Assembly (NCBI RefSeq): GCF_008086595.1
Contig: NZ_RXYA01000001.1
Span: forward strand, 186,001 to 250,000
Direction: 5' to 3'
DNA length: 64,000 bases
Source: Acetobacterium paludosum
GTDB lineage: Bacteria > Bacillota > Clostridia > Eubacteriales > Eubacteriaceae
The stretch's first letter is position 1, and each line of letters opens with the position of its first letter. The position numbers and the translations under genes were made by a program. Below are positions 10,802 through 20,636 of the stretch, piece after piece. Below the pieces are notes generated by a model. That model had not been told where the DNA came from and searched no databases. It worked only from the letters and a program-made list of their open reading frames with translations.

Positions 10802-10990
10802 TGTGGATAACTTTAATTCTGTTGATAAAAAGCGGGGAATATTGTGGACAACTCGCACTTTACCTGTGGATACTGTTGATAAATCGGTTTAAAAGGTTTC
10901 AAAAGAACCAATAGAGCCAAAGTATGGGCGAAATATAGGAACACAAAATTGTGTATAAAAAAACAAGAATTAAGCACAGGCTGTGGAAAA
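10802..10990 (+). promoter_or_regulatory. cluster of DnaA-box-like 9-mers
   Basis: Six sites in one orientation resemble TGTGGATAA, the complement of the DnaA box TTATCCACA: TGTGGATAA at 10802 (perfect), TGTTGATAA at 10820 and again at 10874, TGTGGACAA at 10843, TGTGGATAC at 10865 (directly abutting the next), and TGTGGAAAA at 10982. The 355-bp stretch between pyrG and nadE is otherwise AT-rich and gene-free. Outside oriC such clusters titrate DnaA or repress neighbours in Bacillus. No dnaA or dnaN is in the window, so an origin is not claimed. Confidence 0.55.
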
Positions 10991-11081
10991 TAAAATAAGA
11001 TTGTCATGAATCATAAATGGGGATATAATGAAAGACATTGATTGATATTTAATGAGAAATAAAAAATAAAAGGTGAAACAA

Positions 11082-13034
11082 ATGCATAAATATGGTTTTG
11101 TCCGAACAGCTTGTGCTGTTCCTAAATTAAAATTGGCAGATTGTGAATATAATGTTGGGGAAATAATTTCATTGGCAACAACGGCCTTTAATCAAGGCAT
11201 TGAGGTTTTGCTGTTTCCCGAGCTTTGCCTCACCGGTTATACCTGCGGTGATTTGTTTTTCCAACGGGAGCTTCAAAAAAATGCGCTAAACGCTTTGGAT
11301 GATTTATGCCGGTGGTCAGACGGAAAAAAAATACTCATTGTGGTGGGGCTGCCATTAGTCATCGCCGGCAGTTTATACAATTGTTCGGCAGCCGTTAATG
11401 ATGGCAGAATATTGGGAATTGTTCCTAAGACCTATATTCCCAATCATCAGGAATTTTATGAAAAACGTTGGTTTGCTTCTTCAAAAGCACTCGTGCAAAG
11501 GGAAATCACCATTGGTTCACAGACCGTTCCAATTGGTACAGACTTGCTGTTTAAAAATGCGCAGATGGAAGAATTTGTAATTGGAATAGAAATTTGCGAG
11601 GATTTATGGATGCCGATTCCGCCCGGAAGTTTTCATGCCTTAGCAGGTGCAACAGTTATATTAAATCCATCAGCCAGCAATGAAATTGTCGGAAAAAGTG
11701 ACTATCGACGTGAATTAATTCGTTCGCAGTCGGGCCGATGTAATCTAGCTTATTTGTATACGTCGGCTGGATTCGGAGAATCGACAAGCGATTTGGTTTT
11801 CGGCGGAAATGCCATCATTTGCGAGAAGGGCGTGTTACTTAAAGAACTGCCAAAATTCAATCTCGGAAATGAAATTTTAGTGGCAGAAATTGATATTGAG
11901 TCGTTAATCCACGACCGCCAATCACAACATACCCTTTTAGATTCAATGGATTTAATTAAAGCGAAACCTTACCGCTGCATCATCTTCGAAACGCAAGAAA
12001 CAGATGATTTTGAGGGTGACGTCAATCCTCATCCCTTTGTTCCCAGAGATCCAAATCGTCGCAGTGAACGATGCGAAGAAATATTTAATATCCAAACCAT
12101 GGGATTAGCCAGTCGTCTAAAGCATATTGGAAATGCCCCCATGATCGTGGGGATATCAGGCGGCCTGGATTCCACGATGGCACTGCTGGTATGTGTCAGT
12201 ATCTGTGATCGATTTAATATTTCCAGAGAAAAAATTCATGCGGTAACCATGCCGGGTTTTGGAACCACCGATCGAACTTACGATAATGCGGTTGCCTTAA
12301 TTAAGGGGCTGGGAGCAACTTTTCATGAAATTTCCATTGTGGAGGCTTGCAAAGCTCATTTTAAAGATATTGGACAGCCGATAACATTACACAATGTTAC
12401 TTACGAAAATGCTCAGGCCAGAGAACGAACTCAAATTCTGATGGATTTATCAAACAAATTAGGTGGAATTGTCATTGGGACGGGAGATCTCTCGGAGTTG
12501 GCTCTTGGCTGGGCAACCTATAATGGCGATCACATGTCAATGTACAATGTGAATGCCAGTGTTCCTAAAACGCTCATTCGCTATTTGGTGGAATGGGTAG
12601 CCGAGCACTCTAAAGAAAATGAAATTCAAAAAATATTATATGATGTATTGGATACGCCGGTTTCGCCGGAACTGTTGCCGCCGGATGAGAACGGCAAAAT
12701 TGCCCAAAAAACGGAAGAAACGGTCGGTCCCTATGAGCTGCACGACTTTTTCATTTTTCAAGTAGTGAGATATGGATTTTCACCCGAAAAAGTGTATTTT
12801 TTAGCCGGTAAAGCATTTGAAGACGTTTATGAGAAAAAAATTATTTTTAAATGGTTGAAAAATTTTTATCAACGTTTTTTCAGCCAGCAGTTTAAACGAT
12901 CGTGTTCGCCGGATGGTCCGAAGGTTGGATCAGTATCCTTTTCACCCCGAGGAGATTGGCGCATGCCTTCCGATGCCAGTGTAACCCAATGGCTGGGGAG
13001 TTTAAAAAAAATGGAGACAACAATCAAAAATTAG
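11082..13034 (+). CDS. nadE: glutamine-dependent NAD+ synthetase
   Basis: Final step of NAD synthesis, amidating deamido-NAD with ammonia from glutamine. The two-domain form: an N-terminal nitrilase-fold glutaminase with the catalytic triad in FPELCLTGY (Glu), VPKTYIPNHQEFYEKRWF (Lys) and GIEICEDLW (Cys), then the synthetase domain with the P-loop VGISGGLDSTMALL, GTGDLSELALGWATYNGDHMSMYNVN and the C-terminal RRFFS-like basic tail. Start ATG 11082, seven bases after AAGGTG (an alternative GTG at 11073 lies within it). 650 aa, full length. Confidence 0.96.
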   Translation: MHKYGFVRTACAVPKLKLADCEYNVGEIISLATTAFNQGIEVLLFPELCLTGYTCGDLFFQRELQKNALNALDDLCRWSDGKKILIVVGLPLVIAGSLYNCSAAVNDGRILGIVPKTYIPNHQEFYEKRWFASSKALVQREITIGSQTVPIGTDLLFKNAQMEEFVIGIEICEDLWMPIPPGSFHALAGATVILNPSASNEIVGKSDYRRELIRSQSGRCNLAYLYTSAGFGESTSDLVFGGNAIICEKGVLLKELPKFNLGNEILVAEIDIESLIHDRQSQHTLLDSMDLIKAKPYRCIIFETQETDDFEGDVNPHPFVPRDPNRRSERCEEIFNIQTMGLASRLKHIGNAPMIVGISGGLDSTMALLVCVSICDRFNISREKIHAVTMPGFGTTDRTYDNAVALIKGLGATFHEISIVEACKAHFKDIGQPITLHNVTYENAQARERTQILMDLSNKLGGIVIGTGDLSELALGWATYNGDHMSMYNVNASVPKTLIRYLVEWVAEHSKENEIQKILYDVLDTPVSPELLPPDENGKIAQKTEETVGPYELHDFFIFQVVRYGFSPEKVYFLAGKAFEDVYEKKIIFKWLKNFYQRFFSQQFKRSCSPDGPKVGSVSFSPRGDWRMPSDASVTQWLGSLKKMETTIKN

Positions 13035-13042
13035 CAAAAAAA

Positions 13043-13069
13043 AGAGGCTGTTTTACAACAGTCTCTTCT
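13043..13069 (+). terminator. hairpin between nadE and convergent XRE gene
   Basis: AGAGGCTGTT pairs with AACAGTCTCT (one G-U pair) around a 4-nt loop at 13043-13066. A-rich sequence flanks the left and a short TCT the right, so it may work in both directions. Confidence 0.65.
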
Positions 13070-13075
13070 AAACGT

Positions 13076-13486
13076 CTATTCCGTTTCTTTTTTTGAATAA
13101 TGCTGAACCAGAACTTCATGTTTGAAATTGATGAAATCTAAAATTTCCTTTTTCCCTTCGGCACTTACCATGGCATAACCGAAAAGTCCCAGCAGATCTT
13201 TCATCTCCATCGGTTTTGTTAGTTGCTCTGTCGAATTCAAAGAGCCTTCAGATTTAAGCTTGGCATCGTTTAATGATGTGGGATTGTCGGTGCGGCAAAG
13301 AAGATAATCAACCGATACATCGAAATAATCTGCAATTTCAACAAGCAATTGATTTTCAGGAAGGTTTTTATCCTTCTCATACTTAGAGATTGAACTTTTG
13401 TTTAAATCAAAATGCTCAGCAAAATCCTGCTGGGTCATATCTCTGTTAATACGCAGTCGTTTTAATCGTGTTCCGAAAGTTGACAT
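13076..13486 (-). CDS. XRE-family transcriptional regulator
   Basis: 136-aa protein with an N-terminal Cro/CI helix-turn-helix: FGTRLKRLRINRDMTQQDFAEHFDLNKSSISKYEKDKNLP, then the VEIADYFDVSVDYLLCRTDNP extension typical of clostridial XRE repressors. The C-terminal about 60 residues are not recognised and may sense a signal or dimerise. Start ATG 13486 after GGAGGAAGTCA; an upstream ATG at 13534 has no ribosome site. It stands alone, divergent from the helicase gene. Confidence 0.88.
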   Translation of the reverse strand: MSTFGTRLKRLRINRDMTQQDFAEHFDLNKSSISKYEKDKNLPENQLLVEIADYFDVSVDYLLCRTDNPTSLNDAKLKSEGSLNSTEQLTKPMEMKDLLGLFGYAMVSAEGKKEILDFINFKHEVLVQHYSKKETE

Positions 13487-13679
13487 TGACTTCCTCCAAT
13501 AATAATTATAGTTTTCAGATAAAAAACAAGTCAATCTTATTGAGATTGTTTCTTAAGCAGAGTATACACCATGTGTCTATCTGATGAATAGTATTTTTAT
13601 TTGAATGTGCCAAACGAGAAACTAATTAAAATCCAATATGAATCAGAATCATTATTCCTTAAGTATAACAAAGCATTGC

Positions 13680-13708
13680 TTGTTCTTTTGTTTTATTTGA
13701 TGTATAAT
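13680..13708 (+). promoter_or_regulatory. promoter of the DEAD-box helicase gene
   Basis: TTGTTC (13680-13685) and TATAAT (13703-13708) with 17-bp spacing; the start codon is 32 bp after the -10 box. Confidence 0.7.
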
Positions 13709-13739
13709 TAGACGTTATATATTCGAGAAAGGATACTAA

Positions 13740-15422
13740 ATGAAATTTACAGAATTAGAGATTAATGAACAACTACTGCAAGGCATCGAAGCAATGGGCT
13801 TTGTAGACATGAGCGAAATCCAAGAGCAAGCGATACCGAAATTAATGATGGGAGGAGACCTCATTGGAAAATCACAGACAGGAACAGGAAAAACTGTTGC
13901 GTTTGCTATTCCAGCCATTACAAAGCTTGACCCTACTATAAAAAAAGTACAAGTTTTAGTTCTTTGCCCAACCCGAGAGTTGGCGGTACAGGTCTCAGAC
14001 GAATTTAAAAAAGTTCTAAAATTCCAAAAAGGTGTCAAGGTTTTACCTATTTATGGGGGAGCTTCGATTGAAGCACAACTTAGAGATCTTAAATCCGGAG
14101 TACAAATTGTCGTTGGTACACCAGGACGTGTAATGGACCATATGCGACGAAAAACATTAAAACTTAATGATATATCAATGGTTATTTTGGATGAAGCAGA
14201 CGAAATGTTAAACATGGGATTCAGAGAGGATATTGAATTAATTCTTGATGAAATAGCACATGATATCCAAACCGCATTGTTTTCAGCAACAATGCCAAAA
14301 CCGATTTTAAAAATTGCTGAAAAATATTTAAAGAATCCAACCCTGATTGAAATATCGCCTAAAAACATGGTTGCCCCAGGCATTGAACAAAAATACTTCA
14401 ATATTAGTGACCATAATAAGTTTGAGGCATTGACTCGACTTTTAGAAGTGTATAAACCAAAACGATCACTGATTTTTTGTAACACCAAAAAATATGTCGA
14501 TGACATCACTGACGATTTGAAAAAACTGGGTTACTCGGTGGATAAAATCCATGGTGATATGAGGCAGATGTCCCGTATGGCAGTTTTGAAGCAGTTCAGC
14601 CGAGGACAAATTGAAATCCTGGTTGCGACTGATGTGGCGGCCCGAGGAATCGACGTTGATGATGTTGATATTGTATTCAATTATGATGTGCCGGACAATG
14701 AAGAGTATTATGTGCATCGTATTGGTCGAACCGGCCGGGCCGGGAAAAGCGGAATATCGTTAACTCTTGCCAGATCTCGTGACCAATTCAGACTCAAGAA
14801 AATTACGGACTACACGAAGAAAAGCATTGAACGTGGCCTGATTCCAACCAGCGAAGTCATCAATGATATTAAGATCGCTCATTTCCATGAACGATTTACA
14901 ATACGCGCTGAAAAAGGCAATGGCAATAAAGGGACCTTAGATGTTTATGTTAAAATAGTTGAGGACCTTAAGGAAAAAGGCTACACGCCAGAAACCATTG
15001 CGGCTGTATTGCTTCAGTCACAATTGCCATTATCCGAAGCCGAAGATCTTAATGCAGTGGAAAGACGTCCAAGACGTTCTGATAGCAGTCCACGAAGAGA
15101 TGGACGTGACAGCAGAGACGGTCGTGTTCGTCGTGAAGGCGGATCCCGAGAAGGTGGTTCTCACCGATCGGGTCCTGAAAAAACGAAGCGTCTGTTTATC
15201 AGCGTAGGCGAAAAAGACAAGGCTCAGAAACGTGATATCTTAGGTGCTATCTGTGGAGAATGCGGTATTTCATCCTCTTCGGTTGGCAACATTGATATGT
15301 ACGATAAATTTACATTTGTCGATGTCGATGAAGAACTGGCCAAAAAAGTTGAAAAAAAATTAAACGGTAAAATAATCAAAGACCGTAAGGTTAAAGTAGA
15401 AATATCCAAAAAGAAGAAATAA
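13740..15422 (+). CDS. DEAD-box RNA helicase with DbpA-type RNA-binding domain
   Basis: ATP-dependent RNA helicase acting in ribosome assembly or RNA decay. Motifs in order: the Q motif region, GKSQTGTGKT (I), PTRELAVQ (Ia), GTPGRVMDH (Ib), DEAD (II), SAT (III), then ATDVAARGIDVDDVD (V) and HRIGRTGRAG (VI). After the core comes an Arg/Ser/Gly/Asp-rich linker (about 440-475) and a C-terminal RRM-like DbpA domain (KRLFISVGEKDKAQKRDILGA onward), then a lysine tail. 560 aa. DeaD/CshA versus DbpA function cannot be settled; the DbpA domain favours 23S rRNA binding. A structured RNA element lies directly downstream. Confidence 0.92.
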   Translation: MKFTELEINEQLLQGIEAMGFVDMSEIQEQAIPKLMMGGDLIGKSQTGTGKTVAFAIPAITKLDPTIKKVQVLVLCPTRELAVQVSDEFKKVLKFQKGVKVLPIYGGASIEAQLRDLKSGVQIVVGTPGRVMDHMRRKTLKLNDISMVILDEADEMLNMGFREDIELILDEIAHDIQTALFSATMPKPILKIAEKYLKNPTLIEISPKNMVAPGIEQKYFNISDHNKFEALTRLLEVYKPKRSLIFCNTKKYVDDITDDLKKLGYSVDKIHGDMRQMSRMAVLKQFSRGQIEILVATDVAARGIDVDDVDIVFNYDVPDNEEYYVHRIGRTGRAGKSGISLTLARSRDQFRLKKITDYTKKSIERGLIPTSEVINDIKIAHFHERFTIRAEKGNGNKGTLDVYVKIVEDLKEKGYTPETIAAVLLQSQLPLSEAEDLNAVERRPRRSDSSPRRDGRDSRDGRVRREGGSREGGSHRSGPEKTKRLFISVGEKDKAQKRDILGAICGECGISSSSVGNIDMYDKFTFVDVDEELAKKVEKKLNGKIIKDRKVKVEISKKKK

Positions 15423-15441
15423 ATTAGATTAATTAGATTGC

Positions 15442-15565
15442 AGACAAACTTTAGTTAAGGCTCATTTCTTATTGTCGCGTGTCCACCATGCCGAACAGGG
15501 TTTCCCTGTTCGCTGTGAGGGATACAAACAGAAGAATGTCTTCCTTAAATAAGTTTGTCTTTTTA
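15442..15565 (+). ncRNA. long structured RNA element with terminator, copy 2
   Basis: AGACAAACTT (15442-15451) pairs with AAGTTTGTCT (15551-15560), TTAAGG (15455-15460) with CCTTAA (15543-15548), GTGTCC (15479-15484) with GGATAC, and GAACAGGG (15493-15500) with CCCTGTTC (15504-15511). T residues follow at 15558-15565, so the outer stem doubles as a terminator. The apical core ACCATGCCGAACAGGG matches copy 1 near 4688. Both copies follow a gene for an RNA-acting enzyme on the same strand. Confidence 0.65.
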
Positions 15566-15602
15566 CTTTCTATGTGGTCTCAATAAATATTTAGGAGGCT
15601 TA

Positions 15603-16997
15603 ATGAGTCAAATGAAAGACCCTCAAGTTAAAAAAGAAAATAAGCTGGGAGTCGTTCCCATTCCCCGGCTGCTTTTTTTAATGTCATTACCGGCAATTAT
15701 TTCCATGCTTATTCAAGCCATGTACAATGTAGTAGACAGCATCTTTGTCGCCCAAGTGGGGGAAGAAGCCTTGACCGCAGTTTCCCTTGCCTTTCCAGTC
15801 CAAATGATCATTATTTCCTGTTGCGTCGGAATGGGAGTCGGGATCAACTCGGCAATTTCAAGACGTTTGGGTGAGAAAAAAAATGATGAAGCTGCAAATG
15901 TAGCCGAACACGGATTTATTATTGCCATTATTTTATCACTAGTCATCGTGGTTCTCGGCTTTTTTATTTCAGAAACGTTTATCGGTTTGTTTACGGATAA
16001 CGAACTGATTATTTCTCAGGGGCGGGATTATCTTTTAATTGTTACGATGTTAAGTTTTGGAAGCATCATTACCCAGGCTGCTTTTGCGATGCTCCAGGGT
16101 TGTGGCGATATGATTAAACCGATGATTGGACAAATCATCGGGGCGGTATTAAATATTATTCTCAATCCGATTCTTGTTTTTGGCTTGATTGGATTCCCAG
16201 CCTTAGGGGTAAGAGGTTCTGCGATTGCAACGGTAGTTGGACAGATTATTGGAATGATTTATATGCTTTTCGTTGTTTTTAAAGGCAAAAACAATTTGTT
16301 GAAATTGGATTTCAGATCATTTCATTATGATGGAAGCATTATCAAGGTTATCTTAAAGGTTGGTTTGCCATCGGCTATCATGCAAGGTTTGGCATCCGTT
16401 ATGATAACCTGTTATAATCTGATTCTGGCAACTTTTGGGATGTCGGCAGTGGCTGTTTTTGGTATTTATTTCAAGGTTCAGTCCTTCGTTTTTATGCCAA
16501 TATTCGGGTTGGCACAAGGTGCGATGCCTATTTTTGGATTTAATTTCGGAGCGAAAAATGAAAAACGGTATCGGGAAACCCTTAAGGTGGCAGCAACCAT
16601 TGCGCTGGTCTTTATGTGTTTAGGAACACTGGTTTTTTGGGTTTTCCCGGTTCAAATTATGTCAGCCTTTAATCCTTCGGAAGAGATGATGACGATTGGT
16701 ATTCATTGCCTCAGAACGGTCAGTCTGGCGTTTCCGGTTGCGGGTGTGTCCATCATGATCGGCACCAGCTTTCAGGCCATCGGCAAGGCTCATGTGAGTA
16801 TGATTGCATCCTTTATCCGTCAAATGATTTTCCTTTTGCCGGTTTCATATTTGTTAGCTCGTATCGGCGGGTTGGATCTGGTATGGTATGGTTTTATTAT
16901 TTCAGAAATTGTATGCTTGACTTATGCGTCTCATATGTATCGATATTATAAAAGGACGATATTCAGTACCTGGGATCCAGTGGCTGCGATTTCATAA
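15603..16997 (+). CDS. MATE-family multidrug efflux protein
   Basis: Twelve-helix cation-coupled exporter of the MATE/DinF/NorM superfamily. Seen: IPRLLFLMSLPAIISMLIQAMYNVVDSIFVAQVGEEALTAVSLAFP, the duplicated half beginning near KVGLPSAIMQGLASVMITCYN, and QGAMPIFGFNFGAKNEKR, a family hallmark. Start ATG 15603 with AGGAGG at 15593-15598; the frame upstream to 15555 lies inside the RNA element's flank. 464 aa. The substrate cannot be predicted. A long palindromic terminator follows. Confidence 0.93.
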   Translation: MSQMKDPQVKKENKLGVVPIPRLLFLMSLPAIISMLIQAMYNVVDSIFVAQVGEEALTAVSLAFPVQMIIISCCVGMGVGINSAISRRLGEKKNDEAANVAEHGFIIAIILSLVIVVLGFFISETFIGLFTDNELIISQGRDYLLIVTMLSFGSIITQAAFAMLQGCGDMIKPMIGQIIGAVLNIILNPILVFGLIGFPALGVRGSAIATVVGQIIGMIYMLFVVFKGKNNLLKLDFRSFHYDGSIIKVILKVGLPSAIMQGLASVMITCYNLILATFGMSAVAVFGIYFKVQSFVFMPIFGLAQGAMPIFGFNFGAKNEKRYRETLKVAATIALVFMCLGTLVFWVFPVQIMSAFNPSEEMMTIGIHCLRTVSLAFPVAGVSIMIGTSFQAIGKAHVSMIASFIRQMIFLLPVSYLLARIGGLDLVWYGFIISEIVCLTYASHMYRYYKRTIFSTWDPVAAIS

Positions 16998-17014
16998 ATA
17001 AGAAAAGAGCAATA

Positions 17015-17056
17015 AAAAGATCGCTTAAAAGAGCATGCTCTTTTAAGCGATCTTTT
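17015..17056. terminator. bidirectional intrinsic terminator (MATE gene / mrnC)
   Basis: A perfect palindrome of 21-bp arms centred at 17035/17036 (GATCGCTTAAAAGAGC in the left arm), with A residues on the left and T residues on the right. It overlaps the last bases of the convergent mrnC stop codon. Confidence 0.92.
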
Positions 17057-17510
17057 ATTTTTTAGCAGCCAGCTGCTGATTAACGAGTTCAATGCTTTGG
17101 ATAATCAGAGCATCGAGACGATCGGTTTCGCTGCTGAGATAAAGGTAGCCGATTAGGGCCTCAAAACCGGTGGCGTAACGATAATCAGACGCTTTGGCAT
17201 TTTTCGGAACCTGGGAGCTGGTGTTCCGGCCACGTTTAACGATCCGGTGTTCCGCTTCAGTCAGTTCCGGGATAAGGGCATGAATGACCAATGACTGGGC
17301 ACTGGCGCGAACATATTTTACCGAGGTTTTCGTCATGAAATTCACATTCTGGTGGCCGCATCCGATTAGGTATTTTCGAATCGCATCCGAATAAATACCA
17401 TCACCAATATAAGCCAGAGCCAAAGGGTTCAGGGCCGATGCCTGGGCTTTGGTAAATGATTTATCCAGGGCTGATTTTATTGTTTCCAGGTCGGTCAGGC
17501 TTTTTTCCAT
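17055..17510 (-). CDS. mrnC: Mini-ribonuclease III
   Basis: RNase III-type nuclease lacking the double-stranded RNA-binding domain; in Bacillus it matures the ends of 23S rRNA. 151 aa with the signature [21 protein letters not shown] (acidic residue at the dimer active site) and [16 protein letters not shown] carrying the second conserved Glu. Its start overlaps the end of cysS by 16 bp, the conserved cysS-mrnC arrangement of Firmicutes. Confidence 0.93.
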   Translation of the reverse strand: MEKSLTDLETIKSALDKSFTKAQASALNPLALAYIGDGIYSDAIRKYLIGCGHQNVNFMTKTSVKYVRASAQSLVIHALIPELTEAEHRIVKRGRNTSSQVPKNAKASDYRYATGFEALIGYLYLSSETDRLDALIIQSIELVNQQLAAKK

Positions 17511-18892
17511 TTAACACCCTCACGCGTATCTTCCAGGACAATTCCCCTGGCTAGAAGTTCATCTCTGATTTCATCCGATCTTTTAAAATCTTTGGCTTTT
17601 CTGGCGGTCTGACGCTGTTTGATCAGCGCTGCAACTTCAGTATCAAGATTTGTTTCTTTATCCTTAACCGCAAGTCCCAAAACGTCGGTGAGCTCCCTAA
17701 AAATCGTTTTTCCGGCAAGAAGGGCTGGCTTCGACGAATGCTCATCAAGCGAAGAGTTGAGATCTCGGACCAATTCAAAAATAACGGAAATGGCATCGGC
17801 CGTATTGATGTCATCTTCCATGGCCTGGATAAAGGCTTTTTTGTATTGATCCAGAGCGGCGATCCAAACTTTTTCATTTTCAGAAGCGGTGTCATTGGCG
17901 GCCTTTTCCAAAAGGAAAACCATTTGATATTTAGCGGTATAGAGCCGTTCAAGAGCCGTAGCGGCCTGTTGTAACAAAGGTTCGCTGAAATTGACGGGGC
18001 TTCGATAGTGGGCCATCAATAAAAACATTCTCACTGCTTCCAGGTCAAAGGTTTTGGCAATATCCCGGACCGTGAAAAAATTACCTTTGGATTTTGACAT
18101 TTTTTCATTGTCAATATTGATATAGCCATTATGCACCCAATAGTTGGCAAATGGTTTGCCACAGGAACCCTCTGATTGAGCAATTTCATTTTCATGGTGG
18201 GGAAAAATCAGATCCTGACCGCCTCCATGGATATCAATGGTTTCACCCAAAAGTTTTTTTGACATGGCTGAACATTCAATATGCCAGCCCGGCCGGCCCT
18301 GGCCCCAGGGGCTTTCCCAGTACGGCTCGCCTGTTTTTTTCTTCTTCCAAAGGGCAAAATCCAGGGGGCTTTTCTTTTCATCGTTGATATCAATGCGGGC
18401 ACCCGATTTCAAATCATCAATGGATTGCTTTGATAGTTTTCCGTATTCTTTAAACTGATCGACATGATAGTAGACATTGCCGTCAATATTGTAGGCGAGT
18501 CCTTTTTCTTCAAGAGTTTTGATCATGTCGATGATTTCAGGGATGTGCTCGCTGACTTTAGGATGGGCCGATGCTCGATGGATGCCGAGAGCATCGGCAT
18601 CCACAAAATATTCATGAATATATTTTTCTGAAACTTCTTTAGGGGTGATGCCTTCTTCATGGCTGCGATTGATAATTTTATCGTCAACATCGGTAAAGTT
18701 TTGAATAAAGGTCACCTCATAGCCGGTATATTCTAAAAAGCGGCGAAGCACATCAAATACGATAAAGGGACGGGCATTGCCAATATGAAAATAATTATAT
18801 ACGGTTGGGCCGCAGGCGTACATTCGCACCTTTCCCGCCTCTATAGGAATAAACGTTTCTTTTTTCTGGGTTAGGGTATTATATAATTTCAT
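17495..18892 (-). CDS. cysS: cysteinyl-tRNA synthetase
   Basis: Class I aminoacyl-tRNA synthetase charging tRNA-Cys. Seen: zinc and active-site start [19 protein letters not shown] (HIGN equals HIGH), [11 protein letters not shown], the zinc histidines in [18 protein letters not shown], and the KMSKSKGNF catalytic loop. 465 aa, full length. It is the promoter-proximal gene of cysS-mrnC. No T-box leader was recognised in the roughly 140 bp before the start. Confidence 0.96.
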   Translation of the reverse strand: MKLYNTLTQKKETFIPIEAGKVRMYACGPTVYNYFHIGNARPFIVFDVLRRFLEYTGYEVTFIQNFTDVDDKIINRSHEEGITPKEVSEKYIHEYFVDADALGIHRASAHPKVSEHIPEIIDMIKTLEEKGLAYNIDGNVYYHVDQFKEYGKLSKQSIDDLKSGARIDINDEKKSPLDFALWKKKKTGEPYWESPWGQGRPGWHIECSAMSKKLLGETIDIHGGGQDLIFPHHENEIAQSEGSCGKPFANYWVHNGYINIDNEKMSKSKGNFFTVRDIAKTFDLEAVRMFLLMAHYRSPVNFSEPLLQQAATALERLYTAKYQMVFLLEKAANDTASENEKVWIAALDQYKKAFIQAMEDDINTADAISVIFELVRDLNSSLDEHSSKPALLAGKTIFRELTDVLGLAVKDKETNLDTEVAALIKQRQTARKAKDFKRSDEIRDELLARGIVLEDTREGVKWKKA

Positions 18893-19034
18893 AAATTTTA
18901 ACCTTTCATTTCATTTCTTAACTTGATTGTGTTATGATAATACATTATACACTAAAGATAAGATTAAGTGTCAATGGATAAAATTTTTTAGGAAGAAAAT
19001 TTCTTTAATGATTAGGAAATGAAGAGGATGTTCC

Positions 19035-19319
19035 ATGGAAGAAAAGACAAAGAGACATGTTTTGACACAGGCAATATTAGCTCTTGAAACTGAAGAAGAA
19101 TGCAATCTGCTCTTTGAGGATCTCTGCACCATCAAAGAAATTGAAGATATGGCGCATCGCTTTGAGATCGCCTATTTATTGTCTCAGGGAAAAACTTTTA
19201 TTGATGTGGAAAAAATTACCGGGGCAAGTTCGGCCACGATTAGCCGGGTAAACCGTTGTTTAAAACACGGAAAGGGTTATCGGAATGTCATTGAAAAAAT
19301 GAAAAACATTGAAAAATAG
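19035..19319 (+). CDS. YerC/TrpR-like DNA-binding protein
   Basis: 94-aa helical protein of the TrpR/YerC-YecD family, with the TrpR-like helix-turn-helix in EIEDMAHRFEIAYLLSQGKTFIDVEKITGASSATISRVNRCLKHG. The target is unknown; TrpR itself senses tryptophan but YerC proteins are not known to. It starts at ATG 19035 and precedes alaA by 55 bp in the same direction, so it may regulate or co-transcribe with that gene. Confidence 0.88.
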   Translation: MEEKTKRHVLTQAILALETEEECNLLFEDLCTIKEIEDMAHRFEIAYLLSQGKTFIDVEKITGASSATISRVNRCLKHGKGYRNVIEKMKNIEK

Positions 19320-19374
19320 TGTGTATTGAAGTAATCTTATTTTAAATTTAATATTGAAGGAGTTGAGTGTAGTG

Positions 19375-20592
19375 ATGAAAGCTGTAAAGAAGTCGAAGAA
19401 GTTGGACAACGTTTGTTATGATATTAGAGGACCGGTGGTTGACGAGGCGGACCGTATGGAACGGGCAGGCATTGACATTATTATGCTCAATACCGGGAAT
19501 ACCGCCCCCTTTAATTTAATGGCACCGGATGAAATTATTAATGACTTGAAATATAACGTTAAAGATGCCGAAGGATATTCCAATTCCCAGGGGATTTTTT
19601 CTGCCCGTAAGGCCGTGGTTCATTATTATCAGACCAAGGGAATCATGGATTTAACCGTGGATGATGTGTTTTTGGGAAATGGGGCCAGTGAGCTGATTCT
19701 GTTTTGTATGCAAGCGCTTTTGAACAACGGAGATGAAGTATTGGTGCCCTGTCCGGATTATCCGTTGTGGTCGGCTGCGGTCAACATCTCGGGAGGAACC
19801 GCCGTTTATTATACGTGTGATGAAGAATCAAAATGGTATCCGGATCTTGAAGATATGAAAAGCAAAATCACCTCAAACACCAAAGGCATTATCGTGATCA
19901 ACCCCAACAATCCCACCGGGGCTCTTTATCCCAAAGAAATTTTGGAAGGGATTGTCAAACTGGCAGTTGAAAATGATTTGATCATCTTTGCCGATGAAGT
20001 CTATGATCGCATTCTTTATGATGAAGCAGTCCATATACCCTTGGCAACGCTGACGGATGAAGTCCTGGTTGTTACCCTCAATAGTCTATCAAAATCCCAC
20101 CGCATTCCTGGATTTAGAGTCGGCTGGATGATATTAACGGGGAACAAAGAAATCGCCAAAGATTATATCGAAGGGATAAAAATGCTTTCAAATATGCGGT
20201 TGTGTTCCAATGTGCCGGGACAGCATGTGATTCAGACCGCGCTGGGAGGGTATCAAAGCATGCAAGCCCTGCTTAAGCCCGGCGGACGTCTTTATGAACA
20301 GCGAAAGATTGTCTACGAACGGGTCAATGCCATTCCGGGTTTGTCCTGTACCAAGCCGGAAGCCGGCTTTTATACCTTCCCTAAAATAGATATTGCAAAA
20401 TTCAACATTACCAGCGATACCCAATTTGCCGTGGATTTCTTAAAAGAAGAGCGGGTACTGATGGTTCAGGGATCAGGGTTTAATTGGCCCAATCAGGATC
20501 ATTTTAGAATTGTCTTTTTACCGCATCCGGAACAGTTAACCGAAACAATGGATCGACTGGAAAGATTTCTAGCCTCTTATAAACAGAAATAG
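19375..20592 (+). CDS. alaA: alanine aminotransferase (AlaA-type, PLP-dependent)
   Basis: Class I/II aminotransferase, probably glutamate-pyruvate, supplying alanine from pyruvate. The N-terminus KSKKLDNVCYDIRGPV is close to the AlaA N-terminus, followed by NTGNTAPF. Others: NPNNPTGALYP, the DEVYDRILYD aspartate that holds the pyridine nitrogen, and the PLP lysine in SLSKSHRIPGFRVGWM. The start is ATG 19375 or GTG 19372 after GAAGGAG; the TTG at 19354 precedes the ribosome site. 405 aa from ATG 19375, matching AlaA length. Confidence 0.87.
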   Translation: MKAVKKSKKLDNVCYDIRGPVVDEADRMERAGIDIIMLNTGNTAPFNLMAPDEIINDLKYNVKDAEGYSNSQGIFSARKAVVHYYQTKGIMDLTVDDVFLGNGASELILFCMQALLNNGDEVLVPCPDYPLWSAAVNISGGTAVYYTCDEESKWYPDLEDMKSKITSNTKGIIVINPNNPTGALYPKEILEGIVKLAVENDLIIFADEVYDRILYDEAVHIPLATLTDEVLVVTLNSLSKSHRIPGFRVGWMILTGNKEIAKDYIEGIKMLSNMRLCSNVPGQHVIQTALGGYQSMQALLKPGGRLYEQRKIVYERVNAIPGLSCTKPEAGFYTFPKIDIAKFNITSDTQFAVDFLKEERVLMVQGSGFNWPNQDHFRIVFLPHPEQLTETMDRLERFLASYKQK

Positions 20593-20636
20593 GAATCATT
20601 TTTATAGAAAGAAAAGTTTGATAGATAGGAAGAAAT

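Noticed and set aside
10727-11081. Chromosomal origin of replication
   Set aside because: DnaA-box-like sites are present, but dnaA, dnaN, rpmH or similar origin genes are not in the window.
18893-19034. Possible T-box leader before cysS
   Set aside because: Less than 150 bp and no T-box consensus or specifier stem could be made out.
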